Of a DNA stretch of 64,000 nucleotides, positions 18,466 to 29,286 are shown one piece after another. The stretch is taken from assembly GCA_018475625.1 (NCBI GenBank), contig JAAKEZ010000003.1:62001-126000 (forward strand), in the 5' to 3' direction. The translations under genes and the position numbers were made by a program. The notes under the pieces are model-generated. The model ran no database searches, was not told the DNA's origin, and saw only the letters and a list, made by a program, of their open reading frames with translations. Position 1 is the first letter of the stretch, and every line of letters starts with the position of its first letter. The DNA is from Candidatus Bathyarchaeota archaeon A05DMB-2 (GTDB lineage Archaea; Thermoproteota; Bathyarchaeia; Bathyarchaeales; Bathycorpusculaceae).

Positions 18466-18786
18466 TCAGCGTTGCGGCTGAGCTTCACTGAACAGATTTT
18501 GCAGAACTAAAGCGGAAGTGAAGAGCGCTCTGTTGCCGCCAATCTGGTAAGCAACTCGGAGGGCTTCAACGATTTCTTCTTTGGTGGCGCCTGTTTTCAG
18601 GGCTCTTTTTCCCAGAGCAGTTGCACCTTGCGCCGTTCCATGCTCCGCGTCGATTGCCATGGCTATGAGGAGCTTAATTTTCGTGGACAATGCGCCCTCG
18701 GAGTAGGTTGATTTTTCCAGGTTTTTATAGCACTCGATTATTTCTGGGTCAAATTCTTTGTAAACTTCTAATGGATTTCCGGACAT
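18466..18786 (-). CDS. Carboxymuconolactone decarboxylase-like (AhpD-fold) protein without the CxxC motif
   Basis: The 106-residue helical protein follows the CMD/AhpD pattern (KIKLLIAMAIDAEHG, then ALKTGATKEEIVEALRVAYQ). In redox-active members the motif is CxxCxxxH; here the same place reads EHGTAQGATA, so both cysteines are missing. It is therefore unlikely to be a peroxidase of the AhpD type. It may be a binding protein or a gamma-carboxymuconolactone-like lyase of unknown substrate. Confidence 0.75.
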   Translation of the reverse strand: MSGNPLEVYKEFDPEIIECYKNLEKSTYSEGALSTKIKLLIAMAIDAEHGTAQGATALGKRALKTGATKEEIVEALRVAYQIGGNRALFTSALVLQNLFSEAQPQR

Positions 18787-18882
18787 TTTTCTGTCATCTG
18801 AGAACGCGTAAGGAAACCGGTGAATAAAAACATTTCAAGTTCTGCTAAAACCAGTAAAGATCACGTAAATAGGGGGTTAGAG

Positions 18883-19221
18883 CTAAACTTTTTCCTCGGT
18901 TTTAGGCTCGATTTTTGTGCCGCAGTTGTAGCAGAAAATGGCGTCTTTCAGGTTCTTTTCTCCGCAGTTGCTGCATGTGACGGTTTCTTTGGGCGGTTCC
19001 TGCTGGATGTTTTCCATCGCTTTTTTGAAGGCTGCATGCATCTCTTTGGTTGCAAGCGCAAAGGCTTTCTCAAACTCTTTTTCTATACGGTTGAAGGTTT
19101 CGCGCAGGTCTTCTAAGGTGATAGCGGTTTTTTCCGCGCCCAGCACGGTTTTGACGCCGCATTTTGGGCAGTAAAACGCGTCTTTGGGAAGTTTTGCGCC
19201 ACAGTTTGAACAGTACGACAT
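18883..19221 (-). CDS. Double zinc-ribbon protein
   Basis: Two CxxC...CxxC zinc ribbons lie at the ends: CSNCG/CPKCG (residues about 4-24) and CSNCG/CYNCG (about 82-101). A charged helical, likely coiled-coil segment separates them (ETFNRIEKEFEKAFALATKE). This double-ribbon pattern is common in small archaeal adaptor proteins of unknown role. It is flanked by the CMD-like gene and the dnaG leader region. Confidence 0.75.
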   Translation of the reverse strand: MSYCSNCGAKLPKDAFYCPKCGVKTVLGAEKTAITLEDLRETFNRIEKEFEKAFALATKEMHAAFKKAMENIQQEPPKETVTCSNCGEKNLKDAIFCYNCGTKIEPKTEEKV

Positions 19222-19324
19222 AACATTTCCCTAGTTAGCAAAAAAGAGGAAATCAACAACTTAAACCTTGTTACTAGCAATATCAACGCAGCAACAAGCA
19301 ATCCAAAAACCACCCACATAAACT

Positions 19325-19342
19325 CCCTTTAAATAAGGGAGG
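19325..19342 (+). repeat. CCCTTTAAATAAGGGAGG repeat, copy 1
   Basis: It matches the copy at 19460-19480 in the same orientation and, inverted, the copy at 1926-1949. Confidence 0.4.
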
Positions 19343-19459
19343 GGTAGATGCTTCACGCTGATAGGTGGCAGCCCATTTGGAGCCTAATAGCCAATCGATG
19401 CAGAAAAACTATAGAGGGGAGAAAACCGACTGCCGAGGTATCAGAACTATAACTGACTT

Positions 19460-19480
19460 CCCTAAATAAGGAGCTATAGA
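19460..19480 (+). repeat. CCCTAAATAAGGAGCTATAG repeat, copy 2
   Basis: This copy keeps the CTATAG tail present at 1926-1949. With copy 1 it brackets about 120 bases of non-coding DNA. Confidence 0.4.
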
Positions 19481-19632
19481 AAAATATCACAAGTTCAGCA
19501 CTCAGCGATAACAAAGAAGCGCAGACCACAGCACTTGGCAACCATTTGTAAGAAAAAATTATCAACTTGTTTTCACAACTACTGCCAAAACACCAGAAAC
19601 CTTAAAGAGGATGAGCACCAATTCATAAACCA

Positions 19633-19655
19633 GATATATAATAACTGTATATATC
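19633..19655. promoter_or_regulatory. GATATATA-N7-TATATATC inverted repeat, likely dnaG promoter/operator
   Basis: Perfect 8-bp arms with a 7-base spacer lie about 80 bases before the dnaG ribosome site. The arms contain TATA-box sequence, so this is probably the dnaG promoter and may also be a regulator site. Confidence 0.5.
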
Positions 19656-19730
19656 CGTGAGCAACGAGCAAACTCGCAATCACGCGATTAATCATAACTC
19701 AAAAATCACTAAACCAGGAGGTTAACACTT

Positions 19731-20876
19731 ACGGGAGCATCTCAGACCTTTACAATAAAGTATGTTATACACGCCAAGTTTGAAATAGACGGAGTGGTTG
19801 AAAAACCCGACGTTATCGGAGCAGTTTTCGGGCAAACAGAAGGACTTTTCGGACCAGAACTTGACCTCAGAGAACTCCAGAAAACAGGCCGCATCGGCCG
19901 CATCGAAATAGACCTGCACTCAAAAAACGACCGAACCAACGGCTCAATCACCATACCTACCAGCTTAGACCGCGTAAGCACCGCACTCATCGCCGCAAGC
20001 GTCGAAAGCATAAACCGAGTAGGACCATGCAGCGCCAAGGTGCATCTAGACAAAATCGAAGACATCCGCGAAGCCCGCAGAAAAATCATAATCGACCGCG
20101 CCAAAGAAATTCTCCGCAAATGGAACATCGAATCCCAACCATCAGTGGACGAAGTCTATAAAGAAATTAGCGACACCATGAAGCTCGGCAAAGTCGAAAA
20201 ATTCGGACCCGAAGAACTGCCCGCAGGACCAGACCTGTCCACCTCAAAAGAAATAGTCATCGTAGAGGGACGAGCAGACATCATAAACCTGATGCGCTGC
20301 GGCATCACCAACACAGTCGCACTTGAAGGCGCAAAAGTCCCAGAATCAATAAAGAAACTCGCCAAAGAAAAAGACGCAACAGCACTGCTGGACGGCGACC
20401 GCGGCGGAGACTTGATTCTTAAAGAACTGTTACAGGTTACAAACATACGCTATGTAGCCCGCGCGCCCAGAGGCAAAGAAATCGAAGAATGCAACTGCAA
20501 AGAAATCAAAGAAGCCTTGGACAACAGGGTTCCAGTCAGCGACCTTTTCAAACCGAAAAAAGAAAGACCAAAAGTCGAGATTCCAGGAGCCATCGGAGAA
20601 ACGGCGAAAGCACTACAGGGAACGCTTGAAGCAGTTCTCCTCAACGAAAACATGGAGCAGGTTGAACGGTTGCCTGTGAGCCAGCTAGCGGAAAAACTCC
20701 AGCAGACATCTGGCGTCGACACTGTAATCTTCGACGGCATAATCACTCAGAGAATCGTGGATATCGCTGGCGAAAAAAACATAAAGCGAATCGTTGCTTC
20801 GCGCGTGTCGGAAGCCGTAAAGCCAGTGCTCAACGTTGAACTTATAACCTTTCAAGATGCCATAACCCCATCTTAA
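19731..20876 (+). CDS. dnaG: Archaeal DnaG primase (TOPRIM)
   Basis: The TOPRIM core has IVIVEGRADI and LLDGDRGGD, and the N-terminal part has the archaeal DnaG signature GVVEKPDVIGAVFGQTEG. Archaeal DnaG makes short primers and is also linked to the exosome. The conserved first strand (TIKYVIHAKFEIDG) is encoded from 19752, but between the in-frame TAA at 19710 and GTG 19794 there is no ATG, GTG or TTG. A strong AGGAGG is at 19716-19721. The start is placed at ACG 19731 as the best-spaced conserved option; CTT 19728, ATA 19755 or a sequence error are alternatives. The gene converges with polB, 11 bases apart. Confidence 0.85.
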   Translation, partial: TGASQTFTIKYVIHAKFEIDGVVEKPDVIGAVFGQTEGLFGPELDLRELQKTGRIGRIEIDLHSKNDRTNGSITIPTSLDRVSTALIAASVESINRVGPCSAKVHLDKIEDIREARRKIIIDRAKEILRKWNIESQPSVDEVYKEISDTMKLGKVEKFGPEELPAGPDLSTSKEIVIVEGRADIINLMRCGITNTVALEGAKVPESIKKLAKEKDATALLDGDRGGDLILKELLQVTNIRYVARAPRGKEIEECNCKEIKEALDNRVPVSDLFKPKKERPKVEIPGAIGETAKALQGTLEAVLLNENMEQVERLPVSQLAEKLQQTSGVDTVIFDGIITQRIVDIAGEKNIKRIVASRVSEAVKPVLNVELITFQDAITPS

Positions 20877-20887
20877 AGGGTATCGGT

Positions 20888-23269
20888 TTATTTCATGAAT
20901 TCCATGAGGCTTTTTGCCGCCTGTTCTTTCCGAGCCGCGATTTTAAGCAAGTCCTCCTCGGTTACGCCGAAAAACTCCAGCACTCGCGCTGCAGCCGGCA
21001 CAACCTGCTTGGAAACGTAGTAATCAACGTCTGCATCGTCGATTGTGGCGAAAACATGCGGTTTTGCTCTATCGTAAAGTTTTCCTTCGCCAGTTGAGAT
21101 TATATAACCTACTTTGTCACCGACCGCCAAGCGCCAGCCCCTGCTCTTAAGCGCCTTCGCTGCTTCCACATGAGAAGCTTTCACAGCGTATTCCTCCACG
21201 GGTTTCGTCAGCGTCTTCCAGATAATGAGGTCGCGGAACGGCACCTTCCGTAGCTTAAGCTCGTCGACAACGGATTGCACGTAGCTGACCGCTTTCTGGG
21301 ATGATTTCTCCTTCAAAATTATCTCCAATACGTGTTCTTGAACCTTCTTGGCGACCTCTGCCCAGTCTCCGCGAATAACCTCCAACCCGACTATGTCCAA
21401 GCTTCCGTCTTTGCGGAGTCCAGCGTAGCGTTTTTTGGCTTCAGTGAAGAATATGCGCACGTAAACTTCGCGTTCCACATCTAAGCCAAGCTCTTTTTCG
21501 ATTTCTTTTTCCAATTCACGTGTTTTCTTCTCGTCGTAGGTGACGAAGAGGCTGTCGGTGTCGCCGTAAACCACCTTCAACCCTGCCTTCTCAGCCATGC
21601 TTATCGCGGTTTGAATGGTGTGCCTTCCCCATGCCGAAGCCGCTTCAGCGACTGGTTTAATGTACCATCTTGCTCCAATCCAGCCTGCGTAACCGTAAGC
21701 AGCGTTCGTGATGACCTTGACTGCCTTTTGCCTGGCGTCTAAGACTCTGTACTCGACGGATTCGGGATTTAGCGTTTTCATTTTGTCGCGGATTTCGCTT
21801 CGCACGCCGATTAAGTAAGTTAAGATTTCCTTGTAGAAGCCCGGCGGAGCCTTTCGGAATTTGTGTTTGACTTCTGGCGCAGTGAAAACTCCGCTGGCTG
21901 GCTCCTGCTCTTTGGGGGAAACGTACGTGTCTGGTGAAAGGTTGTACGCTATCATAATGTTTGGGTACATGGATTTGAAGTCTAAAACTGCTATGTTCTC
22001 GTGCAGTCCCGCCTGCGGCTTAAGCACCAATCCGCCAGCGTAAGGTCTGTACGGTTGCTCAACACGTTTCGGGATGAGTTCGCCAATTTTCTGAGCGTGC
22101 TTGATGAGAAACCACTCAACCCGGAACCCCACGGCGGCCGTCATCACGTGGTCTAAGGGCAAGCTTACGAGACTTGAGAACTGCATCGCAAAATCCAAGA
22201 GCAACTCAATCATGCCTTTTACGCTGCATGCGCTGTCCATGCTGAACTGCTTGAGCGCAGTGCGTTTATGCTTGTCATCCCAGTAATCTGCAAAGTCCAC
22301 ATCCTCTATAACAGGGCTTTCCGCGGTTTTTGCCACACCAAGGTGTTCCGCGAGGTTCCGAAAGGTTTTGACTTTGACTTCTGGAAACTGGTCTGCGAAA
22401 TCGGCGATGTCAATGTTTGCCATGCCTGTGAGCGAAACATGCCCATAAACGCTGGTGTGAGGTTCCGTGCAGGCCCTGTCAATGTCCAGCTTTATTCCCA
22501 GCGTGCGGCATCTTTCTCGGAGGTAGTTCCAGTCAAGCGTGTTTGTGCCATAGCCAGCGATGATGTCTGGGTCGAGTTTCTGCACGTACGCGACGAATTC
22601 TTGTATGAGGGATTTGTCGTTGTTGTCCGTGTTTGGGAGGAACTGTCTTTCTTCACCCGTGCTGGCTACGGTAGAGATGATTATTACGGGGTTTCGGTCT
22701 GGTTTTGGAGCGCCTTCGCGGCTGTAGCAGGTCATATGGAAGCTGAGGGTCCGCAGGGACGGAACATCCGATTTTTCAAGCAGTCTTGGCGGCGACTTGG
22801 CTGCGTAGATTTTGTCCGCTCTAGTGCATTGAGCGCTTTCTTCTTCATCAGCGTCTACTTCATGCCATGCGCAGGGAACAACGTTGTTGTCGATGAGGTA
22901 ACGCATGGACAAGCGAATGTCGTCTTCGAGGCAGTCTTTTATGCCTTCGAGGTTTCGAAGAGCCCTTGCAAACTTCGCTTTTTCGGCTGGGTTTCTGCAA
23001 TAAACCTTTACTGTTTGCACTGGCTTCCCGAAAAGCTTGCGTTCAGCAACTTCCAGCTTCACAGTTGCCGCGCCGTGGATTTCTCTGATTTCCTCAGCAA
23101 CCTTTGAAGGTTCAAAGTCTTCTGCCACCACGGCGTAGAAGTACTCAACAAAGCTTCTGTCAACAACCAGCACTCGGTTGCCTTTTTCGTCGATTCCCCA
23201 AAGCCACAGTTCTGTTGCATCGTTTGTGGTTTCTGAGTTAATGTCCAGAAGCCAAAAAGTAACTTTCAC
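20888..23269 (-). CDS. polB: Family B DNA polymerase with degenerate exonuclease site
   Basis: Polymerase motifs are intact: DFKSMYPNI (430-438), KVITNAAYGYAG (518-529) and YGDTDS (568-573). The 793-residue length suits an archaeal replicative PolB. The proofreading site is not intact: Exo I, normally DIE, reads HMT (178-180); Exo II keeps an Asp (GYGTNTLDWNYL, 239-250); Exo III, normally YxxxD, reads FSMDS (342-346). The enzyme should polymerise but not proofread well, or not at all. An uncharged exonuclease is known in crenarchaeal PolB2, but that family also alters polymerase motifs. Start ATG 23269. Confidence 0.9.
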   Translation of the reverse strand: MKVTFWLLDINSETTNDATELWLWGIDEKGNRVLVVDRSFVEYFYAVVAEDFEPSKVAEEIREIHGAATVKLEVAERKLFGKPVQTVKVYCRNPAEKAKFARALRNLEGIKDCLEDDIRLSMRYLIDNNVVPCAWHEVDADEEESAQCTRADKIYAAKSPPRLLEKSDVPSLRTLSFHMTCYSREGAPKPDRNPVIIISTVASTGEERQFLPNTDNNDKSLIQEFVAYVQKLDPDIIAGYGTNTLDWNYLRERCRTLGIKLDIDRACTEPHTSVYGHVSLTGMANIDIADFADQFPEVKVKTFRNLAEHLGVAKTAESPVIEDVDFADYWDDKHKRTALKQFSMDSACSVKGMIELLLDFAMQFSSLVSLPLDHVMTAAVGFRVEWFLIKHAQKIGELIPKRVEQPYRPYAGGLVLKPQAGLHENIAVLDFKSMYPNIMIAYNLSPDTYVSPKEQEPASGVFTAPEVKHKFRKAPPGFYKEILTYLIGVRSEIRDKMKTLNPESVEYRVLDARQKAVKVITNAAYGYAGWIGARWYIKPVAEAASAWGRHTIQTAISMAEKAGLKVVYGDTDSLFVTYDEKKTRELEKEIEKELGLDVEREVYVRIFFTEAKKRYAGLRKDGSLDIVGLEVIRGDWAEVAKKVQEHVLEIILKEKSSQKAVSYVQSVVDELKLRKVPFRDLIIWKTLTKPVEEYAVKASHVEAAKALKSRGWRLAVGDKVGYIISTGEGKLYDRAKPHVFATIDDADVDYYVSKQVVPAAARVLEFFGVTEEDLLKIAARKEQAAKSLMEFMK

Positions 23270-23408
23270 ATGTAATCGCCTTCAATAGAATATTGAAGCA
23301 TATGCTTTAAATCTTAGCTGAAGGTTTTTCGCCGTATTGCGTGCTGGAGAAGACGGCTTGCGTAATTCTAACATGATTGTTTGTTCTAGTATATTATAGG
23401 TGGTAAGC

Positions 23409-24600
23409 ATGGGATGTACTGGGCGGTTCTCTGGCTCCGCGTCTGTCGCGGTGTTGCTGGTTGCGATTTGTTTCGCGGCGTATCCACAGTATGGACTGGT
23501 TAATTTTGCGAGTGCAGCGTCTATTTTGCCTAGTGATGTGGAGTTCGCGAGCGGAACCGTTAACAATGAGCCTTTTGGTGCTTGGCATGGCTGGGTTAAT
23601 GTTTCTGGAACGCAGGTTGTTAACTACGTTTTTCTACTCGAACATTTCCAATCACCCGACGTCAACCGTCAATTTCGTGGGGCAGCGTTTCCTGTTAGCG
23701 GATGGCACTGAAGTATTTGTAGCAAGCGCTTTTTTCGAGATGGAAGTCTACAGGGACCTAGAATAGCGACGGGTTTCCACAGATTGACTTTTCTTCAGGC
23801 GATAATGAACTCGTTTATTACATGTACATGAACATGAGCGACGGATGCAGCATAACTCCCGTTCAGAAGACTGTGGGCAGCGAGGTTCCGCATTATCTTT
23901 GGGGCTTCAAATATGACAATGTTTACGCTTATCCAGTACGCAACCTCAAGTGGCAGGGGCGCAATTGCCGCCAGCTTGATATTTGACCATCTCACTGTGG
24001 ACTACGATTTCAACATTAACGGCAGCGTTTCCAGCCTGAAGACAAGTTTTGACATTGGAAAAGTGGCAAGCTTAACGCCACCAGAAGGTACGTTCTCGCT
24101 AGATGGCTTAGGTTTAACCTTGCTTTACACAACTTTCACCTCCACAACGAAGCCGTACTCAGCCTCCGTAAACGGCGAACCCTATAACTCGTCAACCGTG
24201 GAGGATTCAGCCGTTGACATGGGGATTGCACAGGTTACTGTGGGCGACACGAAAGCGTACGACTTCGTTTTCAGCGGAAACTACACGCTCAACCATGAAA
24301 CAAGCAACGAAACGTATTCGGCAAGCATAGAAACCTACGAGATGAAATCAGAGGCTGTGGCTGCTTCAAGCCTTCCAATTAACATTTATCAGCCAGCAGT
24401 GTGACAGACAGGTTTCTTCAAGGACCTCTTGAACTTTACCGCTTTCTTCGGCGAGCCCTCTTTTTCAGAATTCACCATGATCCAGTGTACGTAGGCCACA
24501 TCTACAGTAACGTTGAAATCCAAGTTTTCCAACAGCAATCACCATACCTGTTTCAGTCGGTGCTGCAATTTTGGTTTTGGCGATGACGAAAAAAGAATGA
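23409..24600 (+). pseudogene. Broken secreted, membrane-anchored protein
   Basis: An ATG at 23409 after AGGTGG opens a signal peptide (SVAVLLVAICFAAYPQYG) and a beta-rich extracellular region. The reading then shifts frame near 23.64, 23.76 and 23.93 kb, meets in-frame stops at 24402 (TGA) and about 24491 (TAG), and shifts again before a C-terminal membrane anchor (TIPVSVGAAILVLAMTKKE). Each piece is sensible protein when read in its own frame (for example HLTVDYDFNINGSVSSLKTS). The gene is therefore decayed unless the assembly has many indels here. Family not recognised. Confidence 0.65.
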
Positions 24601-24652
24601 GAAACAGCCAGTTGAGCTGACGGAGTTTTTATCTGCTCAGAGAATGCCCTCG

Positions 24653-24714
24653 CCCCTGTGCTGTTTTCATCATGGTTTGGCTGTTTTCTGCGCCAATACG
24701 GATAGCCCCTCTAT
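24653..24714 (-). repeat. 62-bp dispersed repeat, copy 2
   Basis: Read on the minus strand it begins ATAGAGGGGCTATCCG and ends AAAACAGCACAGGGG. It differs from the copy at 62674-62735 at one base (ATGATGA here, ATTATGA there). It sits between two pseudogenes. Confidence 0.75.
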
Positions 24715-24839
24715 TGGCTTCTGATTTGAGTGGCGATGTAAGTTGTGAGTATGCTTTGGTTTTTTGTGTATTGGTGGCTAGTTTTTGAGTAATGTCCATG
24801 TTAAACAAAGCAAACATCCTAACAAAATACTAACTCACA

Positions 24840-25130
24840 GCAGCCGAGCAACTCGCCACTATTAGCTACCTCGAAAAAAACTATCATCAAAAAACTCGCA
24901 AAACACCTAAGCAACCTCGACACCGCAGCACCCTTCATCCTCTTCGGTAGCTACGCCAACAACGTCGCCACCGACAAAGCGACATAGACCTGTTCTGCAT
25001 AGGCTCGCTCACCAAAAACCACGCAACCTACCTCAAAAGTTCGAGGCAACCTACGGCAAAAAACAACAAAATGGTCACAATGCCCTCAGAATAGGCGACA
25101 ACCTAATAAGGAAATAGTAAAAAACCACAA
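24840..25130 (+). pseudogene. Broken MNT-type nucleotidyltransferase
   Basis: The frame gives FILFGSYANNVATDK and, after a one-base slip in an A-run near 24978, SDIDLFCIGSLTKNHATY. This is the GSxx...SDIDL active site of minimal nucleotidyltransferases, which usually pair with HEPN toxins as antitoxins. Further frameshifts and stops follow. Decay is shared with the HEPN-like sequence downstream. Confidence 0.6.
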
Positions 25131-25184
25131 TCCTCAGCAACCCCGTCCCCCTTCGTAACAACACTATGGAAATACCACATTGAA

Positions 25185-25675
25185 AGAGGACAACTTAATA
25201 TGGTGCCTCAAACAAAAACACGGCATGCGCATATTGAACTAAACCCAAACCTCACAGAAGCATACCTCAAAAAGTCACAAGCGCGTTAAACACCATAACC
25301 GCCGCGCTTCAAATCAACTAAGCCGACTGGACCACAACCACCGCATACTACGCGAGATACTTCGCACTCTACGCCTTGCTCATGAAAATCGGCGTCAAAT
25401 CCGAAATCCATGACTCCCCCATCAACTTGGCATAACTGCTCGCCAACCACGGAATCCCCCTCAAAACCTTAGTCGACGAAATAACAGAAGCCGAACAAGA
25501 ATAGATGCCCAATAATACGTGGCAACCGCGTTAAACCAAAACAAAATCAAGAAAAACGCAGGAAATGCCAGAAATTTCGTCTTAGAACTCGAACAAACAA
25601 TAGAAAACATAACACCCAAACAAGTCAACACCATCAGAACCTACCTAAACGAAAAACAAAAAACCACTTCCGAAA
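25185..25675 (+). pseudogene. Broken HEPN-domain protein
   Basis: The reading AYLKKSQAR, ADWTTTTAYYARYFALYALL, MKIGVKSEIHDS and a later LELEQTIENITPKQVNTIRT is typical of archaeal HEPN proteins that accompany MNT nucleotidyltransferases. Stops interrupt it (for example IN-stop-ADW, LA-stop-LL, DAQ-stop-YV), and frames shift near its start. It is the toxin half of a decayed MNT/HEPN pair. Confidence 0.6.
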
Positions 25676-25724
25676 GCTTAATTCGTTAGCTGTTGCAAAT
25701 AAAATAGTAGCAGAGGCGAAAAGA

Positions 25725-25865
25725 ATGCCGACAGAAGAAATTGAGCTGCCTCGTTGCGACAAATGCGGCAACCCCATAGACGATTGCCAATGCGTATGCC
25801 CCTACTGCGGCAAAAGTTCTGGCTGCGACTGCTGCACCGGCTACGGCAGAGCAACAGGCGGATAA
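25725..25865 (+). CDS. 46-residue cysteine-rich zinc-binding protein
   Basis: The product has CDKCG, CQCVCPYCG and CDCC clusters, nine cysteines in 46 residues, suggesting one or two zinc sites. A GAGG site lies nine bases before ATG 25725. It ends 49 bases upstream of the 2-oxoacid:ferredoxin oxidoreductase genes in the same direction and might be co-transcribed. No function is assigned. Confidence 0.6.
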   Translation: MPTEEIELPRCDKCGNPIDDCQCVCPYCGKSSGCDCCTGYGRATGG

Positions 25866-25914
25866 GGCAAACGATTTCTTCGCCCGCTACACGTTCAGGT
25901 TGTGAAAAACAAAA

Positions 25915-28798
<2,884 letters not shown>

Positions 28799-28878
28799 AA
28801 CGGAAGTGCTACCTCTGCTGACACTCATACATGTGAGGAGCTAGCGCCAAGCCGCCCATCGAAATTCGGAAAACTTGT

Positions 28879-29169
28879 TTATTCGACTGTCAACTTCCCG
28901 AATTTTCCAACGTTAAGCTGGATTTCACCCTTGAAGCTTGTCACGTAGCCGTTCTCTATCTTGACCGTATCGTCCACGTTCACTTGGTCTATCTGCTCGT
29001 TCCACAGGGTCAATTTTATGCTTCCGGTTTCATCTGCTATGACGGCGTCGGCTACTCTATAGGTTTCGTCCTTGTATCGAGACATGACTTCTCGGGGATT
29101 ACCTTTCTCAATTACTTTGGCTTCTATGCTGACGCGTTTCATCCCATTTCGCAAATCTTTAACGTTCAA
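28879..29169 (-). CDS. RPA-like single-stranded DNA-binding OB-fold protein
   Basis: A 96-residue single OB fold (RVSIEAKVIEKG, VADAVIADETGSIKLTLWNE, DTVKIENGYVTSFKGEIQLN) matches archaeal RPA-type ssDNA-binding domains and SOSS-B-like proteins. It probably coats single-stranded DNA in replication or repair. The start TTG 29169 has GGAG upstream and overlaps the end of a small basic ORF. Confidence 0.85.
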   Translation of the reverse strand: MNVKDLRNGMKRVSIEAKVIEKGNPREVMSRYKDETYRVADAVIADETGSIKLTLWNEQIDQVNVDDTVKIENGYVTSFKGEIQLNVGKFGKLTVE

Positions 29170-29245
29170 ACTCTTTCGCTCCGTTAACGTTTAGTTTCTT
29201 CCTGAGCCACGTGTGTTTTGCACGGGTTTTGGAAGGCTTTTTCAC
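29159..29245 (-). CDS. Possible 28-residue basic peptide ahead of the OB-fold gene
   Basis: GTG 29245 lies about 25 bases after the centre of a TATA box, as expected for a leaderless message. The peptide is basic (KKPSKTRAKHTWLRKKLN) and its stop overlaps the start of the OB-fold gene. A coupled leader peptide or small nucleic-acid-binding protein is possible; chance is not excluded. Confidence 0.35.
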   Translation of the reverse strand: MKKPSKTRAKHTWLRKKLNVNGAKEFER

Positions 29246-29265
29246 TTGCACAGGTGCCCTTCGGT

Positions 29266-29275
29266 CATATAAATC
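29266..29275 (-). promoter_or_regulatory. TATA box for the OB-fold operon
   Basis: The minus strand reads GATTTATATG, a strong archaeal TATA match. Confidence 0.5.
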
Positions 29276-29286
29276 TTGCTAACTGC

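Larger units (their letters stand above)
19222..19730. other. Intergenic region upstream of dnaG
   Basis: No gene was recognised in about 500 bases. It holds two direct copies of CCCT(tt)AAATAAGG-AG (19325-19342, 19460-19480), an ACTATAGAGGGG stretch (about 19408-19419) shared with the 62-bp repeat family, an AT-rich inverted repeat, and the dnaG ribosome site. A small RNA between the direct repeats is possible but unproven. Confidence 0.4.

Noticed and set aside
22268-23107. 279-codon plus-strand ORF opposite polB
   Set aside because: It is antisense to a highly conserved polymerase gene and shows no protein family pattern.
24402-24493. In-frame TGA and TAG as possible selenocysteine or pyrrolysine codons
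   Set aside because: The same gene has several frameshifts, so ordinary decay explains the stops.
24629-24817. Shared peptide RGAIRIGAENSQT in ORFs at 24.7 and 62.7 kb
   Set aside because: The match is due to the 62-bp DNA repeat; neither ORF has a ribosome site or wider protein similarity.
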